NCBI RefSeq assembly: GCF_026213295.1 | Contig: NC_079415.1 | Span: 18,626,496 to 18,690,495 of the forward strand | From: Gadus chalcogrammus | Taxonomy: Eukaryota; Chordata; Actinopteri; Gadiformes; Gadidae | Direction: 5' to 3' | DNA: 64,000 nucleotides | Shown: positions 25,503-38,394 of the stretch, in pieces | Layout: every line of letters begins with the position of its first letter | Position numbering within the stretch: the stretch's first letter is position 1 | Notes under the pieces: model-generated | The model's input: the letters and a program-made list of their open reading frames with translations, nothing else | Databases searched by the model: none | Told to the model about the DNA's origin: nothing | Program-made: the position numbers and the translations under genes

Positions 25503-26428
25503 GTCTGGAGGGAGCTCTATCTGTCTGTCCTCTCTTAGTGCTGGTAGTCATCAGAAGGGAGCTCTGTCCGTCCCTCTGTCCTCCCTTAGTGCTAGCAGTA
25601 GTAGTCATCAGAAGGGAGCTCTGTCTGTCTGTCATCTCTTAGTGCTAGCAGTAGTACTAATCAGAAGGGAGCTCTGTCTGTCTGTCCTCTCTTAGTGCTA
25701 GTAGTCATCAGAAGGGAGCTATGTCCGTCTGTCCTCTCTTAGCGCTAGCGGTAGTAGTCATCAGAAGGGAGCTCTGTCTGTCTGTCATCTCTTAATGCTA
25801 GCAGTCATCAGAAGGGAGCTCTGTCTGTCTGTCATCTCTTAGTGCTAGTAGTCATCAGAAGGGAGCTGTCCGTCTGTCCTCTCTTAGCGCTAGCGGTAGT
25901 AGTCATCAGAAGGGAGCTCTGTCTGTCTGTCATCTCTTAGTGCTAGTAGTCATCAGAAGGGAGCTCTGTCCGTCTGTCCTCTCTTAGCGCTAGCGGTAGT
26001 AGTCATCAGAAGGGAGCTCTCTCTGTCCGTCCCTCTGTCCTCTCTTAGTGCTAGTAGTCATCAGAAGGGAGATATGTCCGTCTGTCCTCTCTTAGCGCTA
26101 GCGGTAGTAGTCATCAGAAGGGAGCTCTGTCTGTCTGTCATCTCTTAGTGCTAGCAGTCATCAGAAGGGAGCTCTGTCTGTCTGTCATCTCTTAGTGCTA
26201 GTAGTCATCAGAAGGGAGCTCTGTCCGTCTGTCCTCTCTTAGCGCTAGCGGTAGTAGTCATCAGAAGGGAGCTCTCTCTGTCCGTCCCTCTGTCCTCTCT
26301 TATTGCTAGTAGTCATCAGAAGGGAATTCTGTCCGTCCGTCTGGCCTCTCTTAGTGCTAGCAGTAGTAGGTAGCTCTGTCTGTCTGTCTGTCTGTCTGTC
26401 CTTCCCTTAGTGCTAGCGGTAGTAGTCA
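25503..26428. repeat. ~60-bp minisatellite, copy 2
   Basis: The counterpart of 8366-9368 with a somewhat different number and order of units, a shorter terminal (CTGT)n run and no inverted unit. Confidence 0.93.
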
Positions 26429-27281
26429 AATCCAACATGGATAAGCCCTCCTTTCAGAGGCCCATTCCCAGAGGCAGCCTTCATTACCCCAGGGTGCTTG
26501 TTTGTTCCTCTGTTGAGGAGCTGAATGGCCCCTGGTATGGTGCTTAGAGAGGTGGGTTGGGCTGAACAGGGGGTTGGTGTAGGGTTGGCCATCAAACATT
26601 TGCAGAGAATCATGGGAATTATTTTCCGGTCTGCAGATTAAAGTTGCAGATTAAGTTTCTATTTATTTTTTGTCTTGATTCATTATATGATTGTTATTTA
26701 TATGAACTTTGATATAAAGAATCTGTGCAGTGTGGAAGTCAGCTGGCCTGCTGTCCTTCCAAGACTACTATCTGACTATGAATGGAAAATAAAGTTGTCT
26801 AATAGTAATTAAAAATGAAATGTTGTTTAGTAATTCAATTTGTGTCAAGTTATCTAAATTAAATTGATGAAAACATGAACACATGACAACATATAAGTCT
26901 ATTCTTTTATGTATACTTCTCAAATGTTTATGCCACTCATTATACAATATTAACATATATATATATATATATATTAAATAATCTATACATAATATCTACA
27001 CATAATACCCATAACACCTTTTACATTAGACTCACAATAATTAACAAGGCTTATGCAAAACTGACAACAGTTAAACAAGGAAAAGCGTATGGATGGCATC
27101 TTAAATTAGTTTGTTTAAAAGAAAGAAAACCTGCAGGAAGAAAATGCATGCGGAATGTAAACATACCAAATCCTATGTAGGATAAATGAACCAGTTGACA
27201 CCATGTCATGTCATCCATCTTAATCTCTAATTTTAAATTCCCCTCCAATAAGAACAACAGCTTCTTGGCTCATTCTCTGCG

Positions 27282-27451
<170 letters not shown>

Positions 27452-27516
27452 AGCAGGAGCCAGACAGCAACCATAAGGACAGCCAAGGCACATTCACACA
27501 CACACAAACAAACACA

Positions 27517-27642
<126 letters not shown>

Positions 27643-27844
27643 CTCGTATGCTAATAAGCATTGTCTCAAAGCGACTCGCTCACTCTTCATTGCACTTATA
27701 AATACACAGTGAAGAGCACTTTGGGTTATTCTGCCAATGCACGTCACAGCCAACCAAGTCTGCCAGTCTTCACATTAGTAGGTCCATCCTCCCTGGGTCT
27801 AGTTAGCAGGCGCTAGTTGATTCTGTCGCACCTAAGTTGTAAGG

Positions 27845-28193
27845 ATGCACTAGATCAACCTGTAAGATCTAGGGTGTTAGCATGTGCTAGGTGAACCCGT
27901 AGCTTCCATGGTGTTAGCATGTGCTAGGTGACTCTGTAACCTCTGTAGGGTGTTAGCTTGTGCTAGAAGATGAACCTGTAACCCCTTTAGGGTGTTAGCA
28001 TGTGCTAGTTGACCTGTAACACCTTTAGGGTTTTAGCATGTGCGAGATGAACCTGTAAGCTCTAGGGTGCAGTTAGCATATGCTAGATGAACCTGTAGCT
28101 TCTAGGGTGTTAACATGTGCTAGGTGAACCTGTAGGTTATATAGGGTGTAAGCATGTGCTAGGTGAACTTGTAGCTTCTAGGGTGTTAGTGCT
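27845..28193. repeat. ~37-bp minisatellite, copy 2
   Basis: The counterpart of 10855-11155 with one additional unit (GTGTTAGCATGTGCTAGTTG) at about 28000-28037. Confidence 0.9.
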
Positions 28194-28464
28194 GGGTGAT
28201 TTTGGCCCGTTCCAATTTAACTGGGAAGTTAACAGATTCCCACTCAGAAATGTTGCTGGGACGCTCCCTGAAGTCAGTTGGGTCCGGATGAAGGTGGTGG
28301 AAAGAGTTGAGTTTTGTAAACTTGTACATTAATGTTGTAATCATATTAAATTGCTAAAACGTTTTTCTATATGAATATATTGTTGTGTTGTCCCAAACAG
28401 AGGAAACCAACAGAACCCTGTCATGATGCAAAATGTGTTATAAAACAGTGCTATAGTCGGTCCA

Positions 28465-28465
<1 letters not shown>

Positions 28466-28500
<35 letters not shown>

Positions 28501-31500
28501 TTTATCCGTTTTTCATAGCACTTTTCTAAATACTCATAGACGCTTTACAAATAACCAAAGGGATCCATACAGACAGAACAGACAATCAAACAAAAGGGAA
28601 AAAAATAAACACCACCACAACAATAGGCAACACATTAAAAGAGCGGGAGAGAGTGGAAGATAGCGGAGGATGATTTGTCAAATGTTGTAGGTGGTCCGGA
28701 AGAGATAGGTGTATCAGAGTTTCGGATGGCCAGAGGGAGGGAGTTCCAGAAGGTAGGGGCGGCGATGGCGAAGGCTCTGTCCCCCAGGGTGCGATACTTG
28801 GTCTTGGTGATGGAGGTGAGAAGGTTGGCATCAGCGGAGCGTAGGCGGCGAGTGGGGGAGTGGCGATGGAGGAGATCTGTTATGTACGAGGGTGCAAAGT
28901 TGTTTAGTGCTTTGTAGGTTTTGAGGAGAATCTTGAAATTGATGCGTTGTTTAATTGGAAGACAATGAAATTGACGGAGGATGGGAGTAATGTGTTCTCT
29001 GAAGGGGGAGTTAGTAAGCAGTCGGGCAGCAGAGTTTTGTACATATTGCAATTTTTGAAGAATAGTGGAGAGGAGGTCATACAGAATGCTATTGCAATAG
29101 TCGAGTCTGCAAGTGATGAAGGCTTGGATTAGTGTTTCGGCAGCTGAGGAAGAAAGGGTGGGTCGAAGGCGTGCAATGTTGCGGAGGTGGAATAAGGATG
29201 TTTTTCTGACGCTGTTTATGTGTGCCTTGAAGGAGAGCTTGGGGTCCATGATGATGCCGAGGTTTCTGACCAGGGGGGAGGGAGTGACAGATGACCATCG
29301 ATGCAAAGTGAGAAGTTCTGCGAGGTGGGGATGATGGTTTTTGGGCCGAAGATGATAATTTCAGTTTTATGGCCGTTGAGTTTGAGGAAGTTGTGGTCCA
29401 TCCAGGTTTTGATGTCCTTAAGACAGTTAGTGAGAGTGGATAGGATGGCAGGAGTGATGGCTGTGGTGGTGATGTATAGTTGGGTATCGTCGGCATAACA
29501 GTGAAATTGAAGACCATGGCGGCGGATGATGTGACCTAGTGGGAGCATTTAGAGGATGAAGAGGATGGGGCCAAGCACTGAGCCTTGGGGGACTCCGTGT
29601 GAGACAGGGATGGTGTGGGATTTGTGGTTGTTGATGGAGATGTATTGGAATCTTTCAGACTGGAAGGAGGTGAACCAGGAGAGGGCGGAGTCAGTGATGC
29701 CAATGGATTGCAGACGGCTGAGGAGGATGGAGTGATTGACGTGTCGAAGGCAGCACTGAGGTCGAGGAGGAGGAGAATGGTGAGGGAGCCGGAGTCAGAG
29801 GAGAGTAGGAGGTCGTTGGTGACTTTAAGTAGGGCTGTTTCAGTACTGTAGTGGGTTCGGAAGTCGGATTGGAATTTTTCGTATAGGTTATTGGAGAGGA
29901 GGTATTGCTTGAGTTGTGTTGCGACGGCTCTTTCCAGTAGTTTTGAGAGGAATGGGAGGTTGGAGATGGGTCTGAAGTTGTTGGGGTCGTCGGAGTCAAG
30001 GCCAGGTTTTTTTAAGGAGGGCGGTGACGGCAGCAAGCTTAAGAGGTGGGGGAACGGTGCCAGAGTTTAGGGAGGAGTTGATGGTGTCTGTGATGAGTGG
30101 GGCAAGAGAGGTGAAACAGGGTTTGACGAGGGGGGGAGGTGGAAGATTTCATGGTGGAGGGTATCTTGGAGATGTCTGCTGTGGTTATGGGTGAGAAGAT
30201 AGAAAGCTGGTGGTCAGGGGTTGGAGGAAGTGGAGGTTCTGAGTCAAGGCTTGTGGCAGAGGAGGTGGCAAGCTTGTTGTGGATGATTTCTATCTTGTAG
30301 TGGAAAACGATAGGAAGTTATTGCATTTCTCCGGGGTGAATCAGGATGAGATGTTATCCTGGGGTTTGAGAGCGGGCTTTGTTGAGTGCTGATTTGTAGA
30401 GGTGCATGTGCTCTTTGTAGGCGAGGGCGTGTACTGTGAGACCGGTTTTCTTGTGTAGTCGTTCCAGTTGTCTAAGATGTTTTTTGAGTTTGTGATGTTC
30501 CGGGGTGAACCAGGGGGCCGAGTGAGTGAACCTGACAGTTTTAGTTTTCAGGTGGGCCAGCTTTTTGAGGGAGGCAGACAGTGTGTTATTGTAGATGTTA
30601 ACAAGGTACATGGGGGCTTGATTTACAGGAAAGGTGAGGCCGGAGAGAGTGTTTGACATGCAGGTTTTAGAGAGAAACTGGACAGATGGATTTAAGATTG
30701 CGGAAAGTGATTTTGCGGTCCTGTTTGGGTTCGGGGGCGGGAATGTCAATAACACGTGAGATGGCCAGGTGGTCAGAGATGGAGAGGTCGGGGTTCGAGA
30801 CATTGTGGATGTGGAGGCCAGTCAAGCAAACATGGTCTAGGATGTGCCCAAGGTTGTGGGTGGGATAGTTGATGTGTTAGGTGAAGCTAAAGCAGTTGAG
30901 TAGGTCCAGGAAGTCCATAGCGTTTTTACATTCCGGGGAGTCAATTTGGAGGTTGAAATTGTTAGAGGAGTAAAACAGATGGCGAGATTGAAGATGAGTG
31001 ATGAATTCAGAGAGATCTGGTATGAATGATGGGTAGGGTTTGGGGGGGCGGTAAATGATTGAAATGATGAGAAGTTTGGGGCCGGGTAGTTTGAAAGCCA
31101 GGTGTTCAAAGGATGGGGCAGCAGGGATGGAGAGTGGGGTGGGTTGGAGGACTTGATGGTAAACAGCAGCAATACCCCCTCCTCTGCCCTCAGGGCGTAG
31201 GTTGTCCAGGTAAGAATATCCAACAGGGGTAGTTTGGTTGAGTTCAAAGTAGTCCAGGGATTTTGCCAAGTTTCATTTAGACAGAGGAGGTGAAGTTGCT
31301 TGTCGATGATACATTCGTTGAGAATGAGGTTTTTATTGTTGAGTGTTCTTGTGTTGAAGAGGGCGAGTTTTAGGTACTTTTATTTTGATTGAGCGGAAGT
31401 AGGGATTGGGCGGAGGTTGAAAGTGTTCACGCTGGAGTCATTCCGATGATGTGTGTTGTTGTGATGACGCGATAAGGAAGTGCGGGAGCCGGTGTGTGAA

Positions 31501-32010
31501 CTGCGATCAGACCACAGCGATGGAATACTGTTTATGGCAGTGGAACTGTACATACATTTTACGGCAGGAGCCTCGGTGAATGTAACGGGGACGGAGAAGA
31601 AGTCGAGAATTCTTTAGTGTGGCAATGAGTTCAGTGGAAGGAGGCATTTGGGGAAAAAGCTGGCGGAGCTGCATGGTTGAGTAGCGAAGTGCCATGGCCG
31701 AGGCTGTGAAGAAGCAAACACTGCTGGAGGTGGATGGTGGCCTCAACTGAGCAGCGATGAAGGACGTCCGCCAGATGGGAGCTGGGTTGGCTCGAAAGGC
31801 CAGAGCGAGGGCCAACGCAACAGTACCTGTAGAGGTTGAAGCCCGCCCGGGTTTACCTTCGACCAGGTTACGGCGATGGATCCTGTAGCAGAAGTCCAAG
31901 TGTCCAAGACGGCTGGTTGAAAAAGCTTTTAAAATAGGAAAGCAGCACCAAAGAACTTAAAAATAAAAATAATGTTCAAAATAATGTTCAGAATGATGTT
32001 CAGAGCGAGA
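28466..32010 (-). mobile_element. L2-like non-LTR retrotransposon (LINE), decayed, copy 2
   Basis: The counterpart of 11426-14990 within the second 17-kb copy. Domain order is the same: an upstream N-terminal segment ending RPRYIHRGSCRK, endonuclease, reverse transcriptase with YADD at 29486-29497, C-terminal LDYCNSILYDL region, and a (TTA)n tail at 28466-28496. The frameshift after LSAAFDT is shared with copy 1, so the LINE was already dead before the two copies separated. Small private indels also exist, for example near 29270-29280 and 30958-31000. Confidence 0.85.
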
Positions 32011-33129
32011 AGCGGCAGCCGGTGAGCAGCGGCGGCCAAAATGCATCAGCGTCCACCAACTGTCAGGTAACTTTACGACTCCACACATAAAACACGTAAA
32101 AATAAAGAAAACTGGCGCACTCACAATAGGGAAAAGTGACTAGTAAACTTATCTATAACTAGCTAAACTACTATAGACAAAAAAAATTAAAAAGTTCAAT
32201 GCATTCGTGAAAAAAATTAAAAATACTGAAAAAAAACAAGCCGGACAGAGTGGCATTAGACTCGCCAGCGTCCCCGTTGCTAGGCAATTGGATAGTAATA
32301 GGACACACACACACATACACAAACGCACAACCATAAACACATGCACAAACACACACACACACATACACAAACACACACATATACATACACACACATGCAC
32401 ACGCACACATACACACACACAAACACACACACACACATAAACACACAAACACATACACAGACACGCACACACACACATACACACACACTTACATATACAC
32501 ACATGCACACACACAAACAAACACACTTGCACACAGATATATACAAACATAAGACACACACAAACACACACATACACTTGCACACAGATAAATACACATA
32601 CACACATACACATTTCTGTACTTTTTGAAGGACGCGTGCGCAGGCGATTAATTACTTGGAGCAGGCGGTTTGCATGTGCTGGAAGGACGGCCTGTTGTTC
32701 CTGCAGAGTGGCTCCTAATTAAAAGCCAGAAGCATCCACAGGGAAAGGCCACAAGTCACGCCCCTGGTGGCCCCAGACTTCACCGGGAATTTATGGCTCT
32801 GCCACCAGGATCAGTGTGAGCGGGCAGGCTGGCTACACGGAGAGAGAGAGAGGCACAGGGAGAGAATTAGAGGGTGGAGAGTGTGAGCGAGCTGGTCAGA
32901 CCGGCTAAACGGAGAGAGAAAGAGGCGGAGAGGATGAGAGAAAGAGAGGGGGTGAGGGTGTGGAGAGGGAGATTGAGAGAACAAGAGAGGGATGAAGAGA
33001 GAAACAGAGCGAAAGAGATGCAGTGAAAGGGGGCAGAGAGAGAGGGAGAGGGATATGAGATTGCGAGTGGCGGAGAGAGAGAGAATGAGAGAGGGGGGAA
33101 CGAGACGGAGAGAGAGGGAGTAAGAGCAG

Positions 33130-33234
<105 letters not shown>

Positions 33235-33930
33235 CACCTACAGACTATTGAACAAATTGAACAAATATTTAAGGCATATAGAATAAGAATTTACTTGTAT
33301 GTTGGCATAAGTTCACCTGCTTCAAACGGGCAGAGCGGTTTACTAATCTTCAATGCATTATGTTAATCTATGAGGGCCTGAAATACATTTACAATAGGGC
33401 ATGCACATTTTGTTTGTGATACACAAGATTTTGTTTGTGATACTACGCCATTTGGAGAGCACTCAAGAGAGTTGTGATAATCCCAAAAGTAAATAATAAG
33501 ATAACAATCATGAACCCATGTAAATATACCGTAACGTAGGCTAACCGTACGTTCACACGAAAGGCGAATATCTTCGTCCGGCCACGTGTTCGCCACGTGC
33601 TTCCTCTTCCTCTCGTGAACCCATAGTTTCTTTCTGCCAATTCGATCTCAACCATTGCCGCGATAACCACCGCTACGAGTCTTTACTTGTTGTGGTAGTA
33701 CCAGAGACTTCGGAGAACCCGACGCAGTCTTTAAGATTCATAATATCATCCGGAAGCGCACACAGCTTTTTTCCATGATATTATATAATATAAAGATATC
33801 TATATATTATAATATATAGCTATCTATATATTATATTATATAGATAGTTATGCATTATATTATATATATATATATATTATATGATGCTATACCCTAGTTA
33901 TAGGGCTCCAGGGGTCCGCAAACAGCAGAA

Positions 33931-34440
33931 ACATCAATGCTGCGGTTCACTCTGGACTTCAGGGAGGGAATGCTGGTTGGCGTCACGACCAAGCATAACA
34001 CAAAGTTCACAGAAAATTTCAAATGTTTAAACTCGAATAAAGTGTTTAACGCACAATCTCCATAAACCAGAGTGTTTGCGCAAGTAAAATCTGCGTAAAC
34101 CAGGGTGTTCACACGGGTCAAATCTTCGTGGTCCCTGGTTCAAGCAATGCAAGAATTTGCATTGTCCGTGCATTGACTTTGTAGGGATCCAGATTGCTCT
34201 GGCCATTTTTGCTCAAATCTGTTTGGTGCGTGTGTGTGCGTGTGTGGTGCGCGTGTCCTGGCTTGTGTGTAAAAACACTGGCTCCGATTGGCTACCATGA
34301 AACATGACTCTGCCATAGCCAATTATAATCGCTTATCTCGTTGTTAACCCACCCGGTCTCCTCACTAGTAGTTTCTGTTCGGAGCTAGGGTGTGTTTGGA
34401 TTACGCAGTTTATTCAATCAATTCATAGTAACGCACCGCA
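33931..34440. other. First sequence beyond the duplicated block; degenerate ~30-bp repeats
   Basis: Copy 2 continues here past the point where copy 1 ends. At about 34020-34135 there are three diverged tandem units sharing CGCAAGTAAAATCTGCGTAA- and ACCAGGGTGTTC-like words. The minus-strand translation reads NTLVYADF then NTLVYGD. No gene was recognised. Confidence 0.5.
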
Positions 34441-34445
34441 TTTAG

Positions 34446-34535
34446 GCAAGGCAAGGCAAGGCAAGGCAACTTTATTTATATAGCACTTTTCATACACAAG
34501 GCAGACTCAAAGTGCTTAATTTAACATACAGTAAC
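34446..34535. mobile_element. 3' tail of a non-LTR element or SINE (fragment)
   Basis: Four tandem GGCAA units followed by CTTTATTTATATAGCACTTT, TCATACACAAGGC and CAAAGTGCTTAAT. This arrangement is a common 3' terminus of teleost non-LTR retroelements and dependent SINEs. The body is missing, so the family cannot be named. Confidence 0.45.
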
Positions 34536-34562
34536 GGTAACAACGGAAACAGTAATTAGTTA

Positions 34563-35114
34563 TGCCGCTTTTCCACCGCACATGTAGCTCGACTCGACAC
34601 GACACGAATCGACACGACTCGACACGGTAGCAGCGCGGGTGCTTTTCCACCGCAAATAGTACCTCCGGGACGTGGGCGGGGTCGTCTGCGCGAAAGGGCC
34701 GTGACGTATTTTTGTACGCGACGCAAACAACACCTACGTAACCCACACATGGACAGAACCCACATAACAACAATGGAGAACATCGATGCGATGGTATTCG
34801 TGTTCGTATTATTAGCTGGCATGTTGAAGAAGTGGAATATGTTGGCTGCGGCGCTACTATGGCTGTTCTATCGTTACCAGCATGGTTGCCATGTCGCTCT
34901 CGTGACTTCGTCACACTCTCTGGCCAATCAGTGGCCGGCCGTCTGCCGACGTCACCTTTTAGCATCGGCTCAGCCGCTTGGAACCTAGAGCGAGGCGGTA
35001 CTAGAAAAAGCAGCCACTTGAGGTACTAGATCGCGGTGGAAACGCAAAAAAGGCGAGCTGAGTCGAGTCGAGTCGAGTCGTGTCGAGCTGGTACCATGCA
35101 GTGGAAAAGAGGCA
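34563..35114. mobile_element. Harbinger-like MITE (552 bp) with TTA target duplication
   Basis: The ends are inverted matches: TGCCGCTTTTCCACCGCA at the left, and TGCCTCTTTTCCACTGCA when the right end is read on the minus strand. A TTA trinucleotide flanks both sides (34560-34562 and 35115-35117), as expected for PIF/Harbinger insertion. Next to each end lies an array of CTCGA/CGACT words (34590-34630 and 35055-35095), inverted to one another, followed by an inner pair (GCTTTTCCACCGCAAATAGTACCT left, AGGTACTAGATCGCGGTGGAAA right). No transposase is encoded; short frames across it are not genes. Confidence 0.75.
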
Positions 35115-37252
35115 TTAGATTACCCCGTTGCTGAAAAAATAACGGCTGTTATTTTAAAAGGCGTTATTACAAACACTGCCCAGGCACTGGCTTCTAAAAA
35201 GGGTGTGGTTTAAAACGTGTAAAGACTGAAATGCTTATATCAACATTAAGATGGACTCCTATCAAATTGAGCAAGATAAATTCCACATATTTTTAATTAG
35301 GGCTTTGCATCAAGATGGGTGTGGCCTCTGACTATAATGACCACAGTTCCTCGACGGAATGTTTGTTTTGAGTCAATCGACAAAACAACATGGCCGCCAG
35401 AGGCGCAAAATCATCAAAATGTAACTTAACGCCAAAAGGCGGGATTACCTTAACCCAATCATCATCAAACCTGGTTTGGCACATGGGTCAAGATGAACCT
35501 CTCCAAATTGTATATAGATCGGGTTATAGGGGGCTCTGTAACAATTAACTGAAAATGGAACCTCTCCAAATTGTATCCAGATCGTTCGATAGGGGGCACT
35601 AAAAAAATTAACTGAAGATGCACACTTTGGGCTGCAATATTTTCTGACCACTTTCACCCATTGTCATGAAATCCTGTAGACATCTGTCTCTCCGCATCTC
35701 GAGCACGTGTTCTTAGGAAACCAAGAAACTGCAACAAAATGGTCTGCTGGACGTCCAAAATTAGCTCAATCAATGTTAGATGCCAAAAGGCGGGGTTAAC
35801 TTGAGTCTATCAACACCAAGCTTAGTGTACTTAAAGAAGCATAGGTCAAGGGTAACCAGGCTAAAGTTCTTCAAAGTAAAACGAAAGGGGGCGCTAAAGC
35901 AATCAATTGAAACTTGAAACATTCTCCTCAGCCTTTTGACGCACGGTCATGGAAGTTTGTTTGCCCATCACAAAATCCAAGGTCTTCATGGTCTGCGTCA
36001 GGGTCATAACGGTCTGTCAGGGTAATAGTGGTCTATCAGGGTCTTATCGGTCAGTTTTGGGCTTGGCACCCGTAAAATGCTGCTTGCATCTTTAATTAGA
36101 GGTCCGAGCAGCAAAGCTGCTTGGCCCCTATTCTTTCTGTAATGTTTTTTTTTCCCCTCAAATTCTGTAAAAGTCATACTGCAGCCTATACCGTCAGTCG
36201 AAAACTGTTCAAATTTTCAGGTATGGTTACCAATAACCATACCTGAAACCCAAATTTGTGGTACTGCACCTAAAGGTGGCTCTATTGTAAAAAATCGTGA
36301 ATAAGGTTTATTTCTCCTCACCAGATTGACCTGGACTCAAAATTCTTTCAGCATATTAATCTCTAGAAACAGATTTATAAAACCCTGAAAATGTATACTT
36401 TTCCCACAATTTCATATTAAAGCCAAACATGCTAAAAAGATTCACAGGCTACAAAAATAATCAAAAATTCACCAAAAATCGCCACATAAAATCTTAAGAC
36501 CAAGCCTCACAAACATCATCGCACAGAATTTGTTTTACTTAGTTCCATTTGAGAAATATTGGCCAATAAAGTTGGAGCAGTTTGCCCATTTTTCTTATAT
36601 GACCATTTTATTATCGTATAAAAAACATACAACTATTATTAGGTGGCTACCAATACCCCCCACTACTAATAAACCCAAATTGTGGTACTGCACCCTAAGG
36701 TGGCACTTTTTAAAAAATATATTATTTCACCTTATGAGATTGACCTGGACTCAAAGTTCTTTCATCATGTTAATCTCTAAAATCAGATGCATCTTTTTCA
36801 CCCCGGTCTTCTGCTCTAAAAATGTTTACTTTTCCCACAATTTCATAGAAAAGCCAAACGTCCACAGTCTCAACCGATTTTGCCGAAATGTTAAAATGGT
36901 GAATGTAAAAGCTTATCAATCGACATTTTCGCCATGTGAATGAGACTTCATGCAGTTCAGGAATGTCATTGGCTCAATGGGATAATGCCTTGTACTTGTT
37001 GAATGTTCGAATCCCGATTAGAGCATTATGAACAAGCTGAACATGAAATTCTGTCATTTCCACTTATTTACGAAACACAACATTGAACAGCACCTGAAAT
37101 TCATCAGGCAATCAACATTCCGGCTCATTCGTTTTCAAGAATCGGACTGCCAAGACACAGAATGGCATTTAGGGGAAGTTCTTCATTAACCATTTTTCAT
37201 TCATTTTCATTATTAACTCTGTCATATTTATATTTCTTCCGTTAGTGTTCTT
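35115..37252. other. Repeat-like region, unclassified, no gene
   Basis: Two internal duplications are visible. Around 35503 and 35560, CCTCTCCAAATTGTAT followed by an AGATCG-type word occurs twice about 58 bases apart. Around 36225-36470 and 36640-36870, a diverged pair about 430 bases apart shares AGATTGACCTGGACTCAAA and TTTTCCCACAATTTCATA. There is a hairpin at 36219-36244 and the GCAGCAAAGCTGC inverted word at 36108. Composition and repetition suggest old interspersed repeats of unknown class. Confidence 0.5.
36219..36244. repeat. Hairpin: 11-bp inverted repeat with 4-base loop
   Basis: AGGTATGGTTA, loop CCAA, TAACCATACCT. The arms are perfect. It is not followed by a T run and has no obvious role; it sits inside a diverged ~430-bp repeat unit. 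Confidence 0.9.
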
Positions 37253-38038
37253 CAGACCCTCCAGGATTTTGCGATGTTGCGGTTTGCAACTTTAACGCAA
37301 CCTCAACCAATCACCGCGAATTGAGGGCGGTGTCGCAATTTTAACCAACCACTTTCCCGCAAATTTGACCAATCAGTGGCGTTATCTTGAACTGACGTCG
37401 ACAAACTACCCTCCGCCTTACTACCGTGTTTACTACTTTAAGCGATTCAAGCATTCATGCAGCATGTGCGCGTCCAACGTTTCACACTTGCCGACCAAAA
37501 TAACTGCGAAAGATCGCGAAAAGCAGTATCCTGGTATTCTACATGAAAGCGAGGGAAAATTATTTTGCACTTTATGCAACATTGTGATGGAACATAAGCG
37601 GCAATCTTCCATTGATAAGCATTTTGCCACTGCGAAATATAACTACAGAACTGCGGAACTGCAGGCAGGACGTCAGACGACGAGGCAGATCACTATGACA
37701 CAGGCTGTTGCATCCAAGTCAATTGCCAGCGTGGAAAGAATCAAGAATCAAGTATTCATAGGACCATTCTCAGTGTTTTGGTTCTTTTAATTAATGCTTT
37801 TTTCAGTAATAACCTAATATTTAACAAATTACTCAGGAAAATTTGCCGTAATAACTTAATATTTAACCTCAGGAAAATCGCAACTTTTATCGCAACTTTC
37901 ATTTCCTCTCGCACTGTCATCCCAACAAAAACCTAAAAAACACACTTTCATTGCAAATTTTTGGAAAAGCTCACGCAACATCAGGCATTTTAGGCCGCGA
38001 CAATCTAGAAATAGGCCCGTGAAATCATGGAGGGACTG
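37253..38038 (+). mobile_element. Internally deleted hAT element (786 bp)
   Basis: The left end is CAGACCCTCCAGGATTTTGC; the right end read on the minus strand is CAGTCCCTCCATGATTTCAC, a clear inverted pair beginning CAG as in many hAT elements. GTTCTT flanks both sides directly (37247-37252 and 38039-38044); hAT insertions usually duplicate 8 bases, so two positions have changed or the boundary is slightly off. Subterminal CGCAA and GCAACTTT words recur in both orientations. It encodes only an N-terminal BED-type finger and no transposase core. Confidence 0.65.
37464..37790 (+). pseudogene. CGGBP1-like BED zinc-finger fragment of an hAT transposase
   Basis: An open frame of 108 codons, continuing upstream to 37365 with another Met, lies inside the hAT element. 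It contains KITAKDREKQYPGILHE, then EGKLFCTLCNIVMEHKRQSS and IDKHFATAKY. The CxxC pair, the following His of EHKR and the KH of IDKH match the BED-type finger of CGGBP1 and of hAT transposases from which CGGBP1 derives. The last expected His of the finger appears to be Tyr (AKY instead of AKH). After SIASVERIKNQ the frame runs into FIGPFSVFWFF and stops, probably reading past a lost splice site or a deletion junction. There is no dimerisation or catalytic region. Most likely a transposon relic; a domesticated small DNA-binding protein is less likely. Confidence 0.6.
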
Positions 38039-38394
38039 GTTCTTGACTTCAAATGTTTAATTTCCCCAGAATTTCCAAGATTTTTCAGGTATATGCTTTG
38101 AAGAAAGCCCTTAATTCACTTGAGAAATGTGTGCTTTGAGTTTTCTGGATGTTGTGTGCTTATCAATAGACATTTTGACCATGTGAATGAGGCTGCAGTT
38201 CAGGTTTATAAGTGGAATATCTTTCCATAAATATGACAATTATATGTTATATTTATATATCTTCCATTAGTGTCATCTTGACTTTTAATTTTGCTCACGC
38301 TTGCGGTTATATTTATTATTATTAATGTGTTTCATTGTCAATTCCTTTTCTCTCCGTCTTAATTTCTGTCACAAAGGATCTACATAAGTACGTC

